From Bacillota bacterium (lineage in GTDB: Bacteria; Bacillota; Dethiobacteria; DTU022), in contig JAAZIG010000365.1 of the NCBI GenBank assembly GCA_012510325.1, positions 1 to 12,320 on the forward strand: a stretch of DNA of 12,320 nucleotides, read 5' to 3'. Of this stretch, positions 1 through 7,486 are shown piece by piece (the first letter of the stretch is position 1; every line of letters begins with the position of its first letter). Made by a program: the position numbers and the translations under genes. A model generated the notes under the pieces. That model searched no databases. It saw only the letters and a list, made by a program, of their open reading frames with translations, and was not told the origin of the DNA.

Positions 1-683
1 CCCCCTGAGCGCTCAATCGCCTGGTGAGTGGCGGTGCCGCTGCCGAAAGTGCCCCAGGTTTCCTGTTCATATTTACTGGTCGACATGGCGAAAACATTTA
101 ACCTTTGCTCCGACGGCACCTCTTTAACCTGATCCAGGATCGCGATTTGCTCAGCCTTCCATTCAACAAAAGCCGCGGCCTCTTTTTCCCGGCCGAACAT
201 CTCCGCCATGATGAGCAATTCGCTGTCGTAGCGGTCGGGCTTGTACAGATCGAGCAGCACCACCTTAACTCCTGCGGGTTCCAATTTTTCTATGACCTCT
301 TCGCCAGGGCTGCTGCTGGCGTAGGAGATGACGACCTGCGGCTGCAGTTCAACCATTTTTTCAAAACTGGGCTGATTCCATTTCCCCACCGATTCTTTGT
401 CCCCCATCTCCAGATAAGCATGGTCGATCACATTTTCAGGCGCCCCGATTATTTTTTCATCCACCTTCAGAATGCGCATCGCTTCGGCGGCATCGCTGTT
501 CAGCACAATTACCTTTTCCAGGGGCAGGGACAGCTCTACACTTCTCCCGATAGAATCGGTAATCGTGATCAATTTGCTCTCCGGTTCGCCCTCCTTCCCG
601 TTCCCGGCACAGCCGGCCACCACTAAAAGAGAGGCGATCACCACGATCAACCAGCACACCACCAGATTGCTCTTTAATTTCAT
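1..683 (-). CDS. ABC importer substrate-binding lipoprotein (FecB/BtuF-like), 3' end beyond window
   Basis: The frame reads from an ATG at 683 without a stop to the left edge, giving about 227 residues of an incomplete protein. Residues 7-24 form a hydrophobic signal segment ending in a lipobox (V-A-G-C, Cys25), so the mature protein should be lipid-anchored on the outer face of the membrane. What follows resembles the TroA/FecB/BtuF class of binding proteins for iron-siderophores, haem and cobalamin: an early D-S-I-G-R strand, then K-V-I-V-L-N-S-D-A-A-E, then 'E-L-Q-P-Q-V-V-I-S-Y' and 'K-L-E-P-A-G-V-K-V-V-L-L'. A strong AGGAGGT ribosome site (690-696) sits six bases before the ATG and fixes the start. 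It follows the FecE-like ATPase by 98 bases. With the permease at 5573-6682 it completes an importer. The substrate cannot be read from the sequence. Confidence 0.88.
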   Translation of the reverse strand, partial: MKLKSNLVVCWLIVVIASLLVVAGCAGNGKEGEPESKLITITDSIGRSVELSLPLEKVIVLNSDAAEAMRILKVDEKIIGAPENVIDHAYLEMGDKESVGKWNQPSFEKMVELQPQVVISYASSSPGEEVIEKLEPAGVKVVLLDLYKPDRYDSELLIMAEMFGREKEAAAFVEWKAEQIAILDQVKEVPSEQRLNVFAMSTSKYEQETWGTFGSGTATHQAIERSG

Positions 684-781
684 TAAGGTACCTCCTGTTT
701 TGATAAACAAACCCTCAATGCGTCGAAACCCGACAACCTCTTACAAAGACGCTTACCCCTTCCCCGGGCGCGCGGCTCCCC

Positions 782-1603
782 TCAAGAGCTCGCCGCCGCC
801 GCCCGCAATCCGTTTCCGGCAGGATCTTTTTCCGGGGCGCTTGATTTGATAGTGATTACATAAGGACCCAGTTCAGTATGCACGATCATCGATTCGACTC
901 CGTAAACCACTTTAATATTATCCGGAAGCAGCACCTCTTCCGCTGTTCCCGCGGCATAGACCGCCCCTTCCTTAAGCATGATGATCTTGTCTGCAAAACG
1001 AGCCGCCAGATTGAGATCGTGGACCACCATCAAGACGCACTTTCCCTGTCCGCAGGCGATATCCCGAACCAACTCCATCACCTCCAGCTGATGCCTGACA
1101 TCGAGATTGCTGGTCGGTTCATCGAGGAGCAGCACCTCCGGCTCCTGCGCCAGGGCGCGGGCGATCAAGACCTTCTGTTTTTCCCCGCCGCTCAGCTCAT
1201 GCAGGTAACGCTCCGTCAGTTGAGTCAACCCCATGCACCGCAGTACCTTATTGACAATCTCGAGATCCCTTCGGCCCACGCTCCAGTTAATGTGCGGTTT
1301 GCGCCCCAGCAAAACCGTTTCCATCACGTTGAACGAAAAGGCGTCTACCGAAGTCTGAGGCACATAACCCATCATACAGGCGCGCTCCTGGGGACTGAAA
1401 CTGCCGAGCTCCTTCCCGTCCAGATAAACCGTTCCCGTATACGGCTTCAGAATCTTGTTGATACAGCGAATCAAAGTGCTCTTGCCGGCTCCGTTTGCCC
1501 CGATAATGGCCAGCACCTCTCCTGAATTTGCCTCCAGCTCAATATCTTTTAAGATATCGCAGTTCCCGTAACGAAAACGAACTCCCTTGACCTCGAGTTT
1601 CAC
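782..1603 (-). CDS. ABC importer ATPase, FecE/BtuD-like
   Basis: This 273-residue ATPase energises an importer of the iron-siderophore/haem/cobalamin family. All nucleotide-binding motifs are intact: Walker A G-A-N-G-A-G-K-S-T (35-43), Q-loop Gln83, signature L-S-G-G-E (137-141), Walker B V-L-L-L-D-E (157-162), D-loop S-N-L-D (165-168) and switch His195. The 'G-Y-V-P-Q' Q-loop and 'T-S-N-L-D-V-R-H-Q' D-loop regions are typical of FecE/BtuD/FhuC proteins. The start is GTG at 1603 and overlaps the cobN TGA stop as GTGA, which suggests translational coupling. A GGGGGAG ribosome site lies at 1613-1619, inside the end of cobN. The last ~20 residues are low-complexity (Pro/Ala/Ser) and are probably not part of the fold. 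Its partners are the permease at 5573-6682 and the lipoprotein at the left edge. Substrate unknown; cobalamin, haem or a metal chelate are all possible. Confidence 0.93.
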   Translation of the reverse strand: MKLEVKGVRFRYGNCDILKDIELEANSGEVLAIIGANGAGKSTLIRCINKILKPYTGTVYLDGKELGSFSPQERACMMGYVPQTSVDAFSFNVMETVLLGRKPHINWSVGRRDLEIVNKVLRCMGLTQLTERYLHELSGGEKQKVLIARALAQEPEVLLLDEPTSNLDVRHQLEVMELVRDIACGQGKCVLMVVHDLNLAARFADKIIMLKEGAVYAAGTAEEVLLPDNIKVVYGVESMIVHTELGPYVITIKSSAPEKDPAGNGLRAAAASS

Positions 1604-4600
1604 CCGCGATCACTCCCCCGTTTTCCGCCCTCTAGTTTTGCCTTGATCTCCTGCATCTTCGCTCCCCAGTCGGCCACCTCTTCATGGGTCAGGATATCGA
1701 CGGCGCCGCCCTGAAAATCCCCCTTAACCTCTCCCATTCTTTCTTCGATCCAGCCCTCGATATCCAGGTAGTACTCCTTGAGCCCCGCGATCACCTCGGG
1801 ATCGGCCTCCCACAACCCCCGCTGATTTGCCTCCAGCAGGCGGCGGGCCATCTCCTCCATCGCCCAGGGGTTGTGCTCTTCAAAAAACTTGCGGTTCTCC
1901 TCATCCAGAATAAAGGTCTTGGTGATATCGTCGAAAACCCAGTCGTCAACCTCCCGGGTGGTCGCCTCCCATCCGTAGATCCGCCCCACTCGTTTGGAGA
2001 TATCGCCGGCCCCCTTGTAGCCATGCCTCTTCTGCCCCTCGATCCAGGCGGGGTTGAGCAGCTTTGTGCGCACTATCCGGCGCACCTCGTCGGCTAAAGT
2101 TCTCACCTCCACATGCTCCGGCTCCCTGGTGTCGCCGTAGTAAACGCGCACCTCTTTCCCGGAAGCCGCCCTTGCCGCCGCCGTCATGCCGCCATGGGTG
2201 CCGAAATAGCAGCAGCAGCTGAACAGATCACTTTCATCGGTGGCCACCTTGTTGTAGGTGACCTCGACAGTGCGCAAATTATCCTGGAACTGCTTGAAGG
2301 CTTCCTGTCCGTAAACATCCTTGCCGTAGGCGTAGCCGTTCCAGAAAAGAAAGATATCGGCCAGATCTTTCTCCTCTTTCCAGGCAGAGGCGTAGATTGC
2401 CAGGTTGACCCCTGAGGAATAGGTGCCGGGCCTGGCAGAGAAGATGCGCAGGGTGGCGTTGCGCCATGATTCCCGATCTTTGTTGCCCTCAAGGTGGGTC
2501 AGCGTATGCTTGCGCACAAAATTCTGCTCTTCCGCCTCATCGAGAGCGGCCACGATGCCAATCGCTTCGTCCAGCAGCTCCACGCAATTGGAAAACATAT
2601 CCCTGGTGATCCCCGAGACCCGCACGGTGAGGTCGATGCGCGGCCGCCCCAGCTCTGCGGGCGGAATTATCTCCAGACCGCCCACCCGGCCGTTGGGCAG
2701 CCATTTCGGCTGCACTCCGAGCAGGTACAGCATCTGCCCCAACCCCTCCCCATCGGCCCACATAATATCGGTGCACGACCAGTACAGCGCAACATTTTCC
2801 GGGTAGCGGCCCTCCTCCTCCAGGTGTTTTTCGAGCACCTTTTCCGCCAGCCGCTTGCCCACTTCCCAGGCCGCTTTCGTCGGAATGCGGTGGGGATCAA
2901 GGGAATAGAAGTTGCGTCCCGTGGGCAAAACATCATCCCGACCCCGCGTGATCAACCCCGAAGGACCGGCCGGGATATAGCCGCCCGCGAAGCCGCCGAG
3001 CAGGGCCTCGATCTCCCTGGATTCCTCGATGCGCTCATTTAGATCCAGCACCCGGGGCAGCACCTCGTTCAGCGCGGGCAGCGCCTGCGGACAGAGAAAT
3101 CTGTCCCCCAAAATCTCATGGACCAGCGCCGGAGCAGCCGGCTGTCCCGTGAGAAAGTGTCTGATAAATGCTTTTCCCGCAACATCGATCTCTTGCAAAA
3201 GGGCCCCGTGGGACTTGCCGTGCTGCGGCGATATTTTGCTCTGCTCGCCAATCAGCGCGGCTATCTCCAGATCCATCAGCGCGGCGACGCTGCGGCGCAG
3301 GGAGATCTCCTGACCGGCATCAAAGCGGAGTATCGAATTGATGAACGAGACCCGCTCCTCCCCTTCCGGCAATTGGCCGAAGATATGCATCCCGTCCTGG
3401 ATCTGGGTGTTGCGAATAATCGAAAGGAGCCCGTGAGCCTCTTCGGCAATTTGGCCAAAGTTTTTATGCCCGTTATCCAGATTGATCTGTTTGTCCAGAT
3501 TGGTCTTTTTGATCTCGTCGATGATCATATGCTCCAGGCGGTGCGCCCTGGCGGGGTCGGCGATGCGGGCCTTCTCGTATTCCTCCAGGAAGCGATCGAG
3601 CTCGGCCAGCTCATCGTAGAGGCCGCTTTCGGTCATCACGGTCTGCATATGGTCCACGAGAGCGGCGTAGCTCCTTCTCTTGGCGATGACCCCCTCCGGC
3701 GGGTTGTCGGCATTGTAGATATAGAGGTGGGGCAGCGTGCCTATCCCCAGATCGGGATAGCAATCCCGGGAGAGCCCCGCACCTTTGCCCGGCAAAAATT
3801 CGAGGTTGCCATGGGTGCCCACGTGCACGATCACATCGGCGCCGAAATCGCGCTCGAGATAGCGGTACGTGGCCATATACTGGTGCGGCGGCGGGATCTC
3901 CGGATCGTGCAGTATTTTGCAGACCCGCCCGTCGCAGCGGGCTCCGGCGCAGCCGCGTTTGGGCTGAACGCAGATAACGGCATGGCCGTAGCGCACCCCG
4001 GTCACCAGGATCTTGCCCTCGTGAACCATCGCCGCCGGCACCCCGTTCAGCTCTTCCCCAGGCGGCCTGCCCCAGGCCTCGCTGACCCGTTTTTTGATCT
4101 GAGGCGAGAGGGTGTCAAACCATTCGCTGTATTCTTCCACCGGCACCAGCTTCAACGCGCCGCCCTTGCTGACGATCTCATCGGTGGTGGTCCAGCGAAA
4201 CTCAGAGATGGCTTTGCGATCCATGATCTTGTCGATCAGCTCCCTGCCGCCGCCGGGATCTTCGATGGCATAGCCTTCCCGCCGCATCTGTTTGAGGATT
4301 CGGGCAACGCTCTCCAGCGTATCCAGACTGGCGCCGCCTCCCACAGACGCCTCCACCGAGGCGCAGGGGTTGTTGTGCAAAATAAAGGCAACTTTGCGCT
4401 CTGCTATGGGTCTGCCGGCCAGGCGGATCCATTTTGCCACCCGGCAGACCAGATGGAGGCAGCGCTCCCGCAGGGGATCCCTGAATTCCAGAGCGCCGTC
4501 CCTACAGAGACCGCCGATAAAAAGGGGCTCGATCACCCCTTCAAATTCGGGCATGGCGATGGACCAGGAGATCTCGCTGCTCAAACCCTGGGGATCGGCG

Positions 4601-5481
4601 CGCCACTCATCGATAGTGCGGTAAAAGGAGACCACGGGCTGAAATACGGGAACATTTAGCTTTTTGAGCAGTTCTACTCCGGAAAGCGCCGCGGCCTCGC
4701 TGTGAATCTCCTCGCCTGTTTTGGTCTCCAGAAAGAATGAAATCAGCTTGACCGCCGCATCAATCCGCGGCTGTCCTTCCCGGTCCAGGAAATATTCCCG
4801 GACCACCCCGGCAGACCCCTTCGTCCCCAGCTCCAGATCTTTGGTGGAGTAGCAAAAAGCGGGGATGACATTGAAACCTTCCGCTTCAAAGAGCCTGATC
4901 AACAGCTCCTCCACGGCAATATTGTTGTTCACCCAGTAGCCCCGCGAAAAGAGCAGGCCGACGGTCGGTGCGCTCCGCGGTTTGTACCAGTCCAGATAAG
5001 CTTCCGGATCGTCGAAATAGGGCTGCGGGGCATCGGGGTGATAGAGCCCCTCCCAGGGATGAGCCAAGGGCTCAAGGTAGTCAAGCGATAATCCAAAAAC
5101 TTGCACAGCTAGATAGCGCAGCATCTGGGCAAAGTTGTCGACACCGCCGTACACAAGATAAGTGTTGCATCTGTCGACCACTTCCAGCGGGATCGTCGAC
5201 AGCAGCCACAGACTGGGATCGGACCCCAGACAGAGCACCTGTTTGTTCATCTCTGTCACCACATTTTCCAGCTCATCCCAGATCGCTTCGCCGGCAGTCC
5301 GGTAGAAGAAGACCAGGTCCGCCTCAGCCAGATCTTTCAGGGCGGAGTCATAGTCCTCCCGACCTTCATCCAAATAGCGGGCTGAATAGACCTGTAGATC
5401 GCACCACTCACTGAGCAGCTCACCCGCCTGCCGCACCGTGGTGCTGTGGCTCTGCCATACAATCGCGGTAATTTTTAGCAC
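1600..5481 (-). CDS. cobN: CobN/BchH-type large subunit of an ATP-dependent tetrapyrrole metallochelatase
   Basis: About 1,293 residues, close to the usual CobN length. This family binds the tetrapyrrole and metal and is driven by AAA+ subunits (CobS/CobT or ChlI/ChlD). The family hallmark H-V-G-T-H-G-N-L-E-F-L-P-G-K lies at residues 553-566, followed by the CobN-type stretch 'Y-P-D-L-G-I-G-T-L-P-H-L-Y-I-Y-N-A-D-N-P-P-E-G'. The C-terminal half holds the 'F-G-T-H-G-G-M' element near 1093-1099 and a W-x-x-x-x-D-D-I-T-K-T-F-I-L-D segment common in CobN. The start chosen is GTG at 5481 because an AGAGGAG ribosome site (5490-5496) sits eight bases upstream; an in-frame TTG at 5499 would place that site inside the gene. 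Odd points: a Cys-rich patch (Cys511, Cys516, Cys521) and three adjacent cysteines (1089-1091). CobN is favoured over BchH because the C-terminal region is CobN-like and no chlorophyll genes are seen. Substrate metal and direction of reaction are inferred only. Confidence 0.9.
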   Translation of the reverse strand: MLKITAIVWQSHSTTVRQAGELLSEWCDLQVYSARYLDEGREDYDSALKDLAEADLVFFYRTAGEAIWDELENVVTEMNKQVLCLGSDPSLWLLSTIPLEVVDRCNTYLVYGGVDNFAQMLRYLAVQVFGLSLDYLEPLAHPWEGLYHPDAPQPYFDDPEAYLDWYKPRSAPTVGLLFSRGYWVNNNIAVEELLIRLFEAEGFNVIPAFCYSTKDLELGTKGSAGVVREYFLDREGQPRIDAAVKLISFFLETKTGEEIHSEAAALSGVELLKKLNVPVFQPVVSFYRTIDEWRADPQGLSSEISWSIAMPEFEGVIEPLFIGGLCRDGALEFRDPLRERCLHLVCRVAKWIRLAGRPIAERKVAFILHNNPCASVEASVGGGASLDTLESVARILKQMRREGYAIEDPGGGRELIDKIMDRKAISEFRWTTTDEIVSKGGALKLVPVEEYSEWFDTLSPQIKKRVSEAWGRPPGEELNGVPAAMVHEGKILVTGVRYGHAVICVQPKRGCAGARCDGRVCKILHDPEIPPPHQYMATYRYLERDFGADVIVHVGTHGNLEFLPGKGAGLSRDCYPDLGIGTLPHLYIYNADNPPEGVIAKRRSYAALVDHMQTVMTESGLYDELAELDRFLEEYEKARIADPARAHRLEHMIIDEIKKTNLDKQINLDNGHKNFGQIAEEAHGLLSIIRNTQIQDGMHIFGQLPEGEERVSFINSILRFDAGQEISLRRSVAALMDLEIAALIGEQSKISPQHGKSHGALLQEIDVAGKAFIRHFLTGQPAAPALVHEILGDRFLCPQALPALNEVLPRVLDLNERIEESREIEALLGGFAGGYIPAGPSGLITRGRDDVLPTGRNFYSLDPHRIPTKAAWEVGKRLAEKVLEKHLEEEGRYPENVALYWSCTDIMWADGEGLGQMLYLLGVQPKWLPNGRVGGLEIIPPAELGRPRIDLTVRVSGITRDMFSNCVELLDEAIGIVAALDEAEEQNFVRKHTLTHLEGNKDRESWRNATLRIFSARPGTYSSGVNLAIYASAWKEEKDLADIFLFWNGYAYGKDVYGQEAFKQFQDNLRTVEVTYNKVATDESDLFSCCCYFGTHGGMTAAARAASGKEVRVYYGDTREPEHVEVRTLADEVRRIVRTKLLNPAWIEGQKRHGYKGAGDISKRVGRIYGWEATTREVDDWVFDDITKTFILDEENRKFFEEHNPWAMEEMARRLLEANQRGLWEADPEVIAGLKEYYLDIEGWIEERMGEVKGDFQGGAVDILTHEEVADWGAKMQEIKAKLEGGKRGSDRG

Positions 5482-5489
5482 ACCCGTTT

Positions 5490-5496
5490 CTCCTCT
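5490..5496 (-). promoter_or_regulatory. Ribosome binding site deciding the cobN start
   Basis: AGAGGAG on the minus strand, eight bases before the GTG at 5481. It supports that GTG over the TTG at 5499, which has no comparable site at the right distance. Confidence 0.75.
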
Positions 5497-5572
5497 CAAA
5501 ATAATCTGTCAACGGTATCCGAATAAGAATCTTGCAGATGCGGCCCCACTCTTCCCGATGACGGCTGTTTCC

Positions 5573-6682
5573 CTACCAGTGCAGCTGCTTTTTCCGCAGC
5601 AGCAGGTACAAAAAGAACGGCGCCCCGATAAGCGATGTTAAAATCCCCACCGGCAGCTCCACCGGCGCCAGCACAATCCGCGCCAGGGTATCGGCCAGCA
5701 GAAGCAGCACCGCCCCCATCAGCGCCGCGGCGGGGAGCAGAAAGCGGTTGTCCGAGCCGACCAGGAAGCGGCACAGATGCGGTGAAACCAGCCCGATAAA
5801 ACCGATTATTCCGGTAAAGGCAATTGTGCTGGAAGCCATCAGCGTCGCCAGGATCAGGGTCGTCAGCCTCAACCGGTCCACATTGACCCCCAGACTTTTG
5901 GCCACCTCTTCGCCCGCACTGAGGGCGTTGAGATCCCAGGTGTGGCGCTCCAGCAAGAGCAAACAGATTAGTACAATGGGCAGAAGGATCAACACCGTCT
6001 CCCAGGTGGCTCCCCACAGACCGCCCATCAGCCAGACGACCAGATCTTTTAAGGCCTCGTGATCGGAAAAATACTTGAGTGAAGAGACTCCGGCCTGAAA
6101 AAGGTACCCCAGGGCCACACCGGCGAGGATTAGCGTTTCGGGGATTGCTCCTTTTATCTTGGCGATACCATAGATCAGCAGCATTGTGATCATGCCGAAG
6201 AGAAAGGCGTTGCAGACAATTAAGTATTTCCCGGCCACAACAAAGGAGCTGCCCAGGACACTTTTCCCCATAACAATGGCGATAGCCGCCCCCAAAGAAG
6301 CCCCGGCCGATATCCCCAGGGTGAAAGGAGAAACCAGCGGGTTGCGCAGCACACTTTGCTTAACCGCTCCGGCTCCGGCGAGGCTAAATCCGGCAAGTAT
6401 TGCCAGGAATATCCTGGGAAGCCGTAGCTCCACCACGATCACCTCGGCCAGTTCACTGATTGTGGCCAGCTGCAAACCGGGAATAATTTTGCTCACAATG
6501 ACACGGGCGACATCGGAAACCGTGATCCCCGCCACCCCGGTGGCAGTGGAAACCAGCAGTATTACGATGAGCAGGATCAACAGAATCGCAATCACGGTTA
6601 ACTTGCGGGCAGTGGATCTTTGATAAATTTCTTCAAATTCAATTACGCCGGCGCCATCTTTGCCGGTCTCCGGAATGCTCAC
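5573..6682 (-). CDS. ABC importer permease, FecCD/BtuC family
   Basis: A 369-residue polytopic membrane protein, slightly longer than the usual 330-350 because of an extra ~25-residue N-terminal tail before the first membrane helix (about 28-49). Hallmarks in order: L-R-L-P-R (87-90 region), the N-P-L-V-S-P-F-T-L-G-I-S-A-G-A segment (114-128), a cytoplasmic coupling segment G-E-E-V-A-K-S-L-G-V (257-266), then 'I-G-F-I-G-L-V-S-P-H-L-C-R' (293-305), 'A-D-T-L-A-R' (330-335) and 'L-P-V-G-I-L-T-S-L-I-G-A-P-F-F' near the end. About ten membrane helices are expected. BtuC-type permeases work as homodimers, so one gene is enough for an importer with the FecE-like ATPase (782-1603) and the lipoprotein. 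The start is GTG at 6682 with a modest GGAG 11 bases upstream. It lies 52 bases after the ABC-2 permease and 91 bases before cobN. Confidence 0.93.
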   Translation of the reverse strand: MSIPETGKDGAGVIEFEEIYQRSTARKLTVIAILLILLIVILLVSTATGVAGITVSDVARVIVSKIIPGLQLATISELAEVIVVELRLPRIFLAILAGFSLAGAGAVKQSVLRNPLVSPFTLGISAGASLGAAIAIVMGKSVLGSSFVVAGKYLIVCNAFLFGMITMLLIYGIAKIKGAIPETLILAGVALGYLFQAGVSSLKYFSDHEALKDLVVWLMGGLWGATWETVLILLPIVLICLLLLERHTWDLNALSAGEEVAKSLGVNVDRLRLTTLILATLMASSTIAFTGIIGFIGLVSPHLCRFLVGSDNRFLLPAAALMGAVLLLLADTLARIVLAPVELPVGILTSLIGAPFFLYLLLRKKQLHW

Positions 6683-6709
6683 TTGTCGCTCAACTCCAGA
6701 AATTTATTC

Positions 6710-6722
6710 TGCCGTTACGGCA
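6710..6722. repeat. Perfect 13-base palindrome between ABC-2 permease and FecCD genes
   Basis: TGCCGT-T-ACGGCA, six bases each side of a single central base, located in the 52-base gap after the ABC-2 permease stop and before the ribosome site of the FecCD gene. It is too tight to fold as an RNA hairpin with all pairs. It could be a protein-binding site or chance. Confidence 0.35.
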
Positions 6723-6734
6723 AATCAACCAGCC

Positions 6735-7484
6735 TCACTCCACCCGGGCGGTCACCCACATACCGAGGGCAAACAAAACTGCGGCATAGGCAGCCAGAAT
6801 CAGCAGGGAAACAAGGGGAAACTCCGCCCTCATCGCAATAGCCCGCAGCGAGATGGAGCAATGGGTCAGAGGCAGTATTTTCACCAATGTGGCCACTGCA
6901 GCGGGGTAATTTTCCACTTTAAAAAATGTTCCGCACAGAAAAGTCATCGGCAGGATCACAAAGGTGCTGAAGCGGGACATCCCTTCGTGGCTGTTGACCA
7001 CCATCGCCGCCACCAGTCCCAGGGCGGCAAACAGAAAACAGGTCAGCAGCAGGGAAACAAAAAACCACCCGCTCAGATGCAGATTTGCTCCGAAAAAATA
7101 AGAGAATAAAATGATCAGACTCGAAGAGAAAAGACCGCGAAAACAGCCGCTGGAAACATTCCCTAGCACCAGTGAAAGCACGCTGATCGGGGCGGTCAGA
7201 AATTCCTCAAGCGTTTTGTGATAAAGTCGGCTGACGCTCAAAGAAGTTCCTGCGGCGCTGTAGCTGCCGTTCATAGCGCTCAAGGCAACGATGCCGGGGA
7301 CAACAAAATTGAGGTAGCTGGTACCGTCGATCTGAATGTTTCTGCCCAGCCCCCAGCCAAAGGAGAGCAGGTAGAGCAGCGGACTGACCATGCTGCCGGC
7401 AAAAAAACTTCTGAACTTTTTCCGCAGCAAAATCATCTCCCGCCAGAACACGGTGTACGTATCGTAAATCAGCTCCATGAGCAT
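6735..7484 (-). CDS. ABC-2 type transporter permease (DrrB/NodJ-like)
   Basis: A 249-residue membrane protein of the ABC-2 export family, which includes drug, polysaccharide and lipid exporters. It begins with a cytoplasmic segment holding a basic R-K-K-F-R (21-25), then about six membrane helices. The family pattern is seen in 'Y-L-N-F-V-V-P-G-I' (57-65), 'L-E-E-F-L-T-A-P-I-S' (92-101), and 'I-L-P-M-T-F-L-C-G-T-F-F' (177-188) followed by 'I-L-P-L-T-H' (203-208) and 'L-R-A' (213-215), all typical of NodJ/DrrB proteins. The ATG at 7484 lies two bases after the ATPase stop codon, with a GGGGG-type ribosome site inside the end of that gene, so the pair is co-translated. It should dimerise and be driven by the upstream ATPase. 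The exported or flipped substrate cannot be told; its place inside a chelatase/importer cluster is the notable point. Confidence 0.9.
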   Translation of the reverse strand: MLMELIYDTYTVFWREMILLRKKFRSFFAGSMVSPLLYLLSFGWGLGRNIQIDGTSYLNFVVPGIVALSAMNGSYSAAGTSLSVSRLYHKTLEEFLTAPISVLSLVLGNVSSGCFRGLFSSSLIILFSYFFGANLHLSGWFFVSLLLTCFLFAALGLVAAMVVNSHEGMSRFSTFVILPMTFLCGTFFKVENYPAAVATLVKILPLTHCSISLRAIAMRAEFPLVSLLILAAYAAVLFALGMWVTARVE

Positions 7485-7486
7485 CG

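Noticed and set aside
105..626. Plus-strand open frame opposite the binding-protein gene
   Set aside because: The minus strand encodes a clear lipoprotein signal and binding-protein fold here; the plus frame has no protein features.
3118..4659. Long plus-strand open frame (about 513 codons) antisense to cobN
   Set aside because: It mirrors the codon pattern of the minus-strand CobN, which has clear family motifs throughout. Its translation shows no recognisable domain and has no good ribosome site. GC-rich genes often leave such antisense frames.
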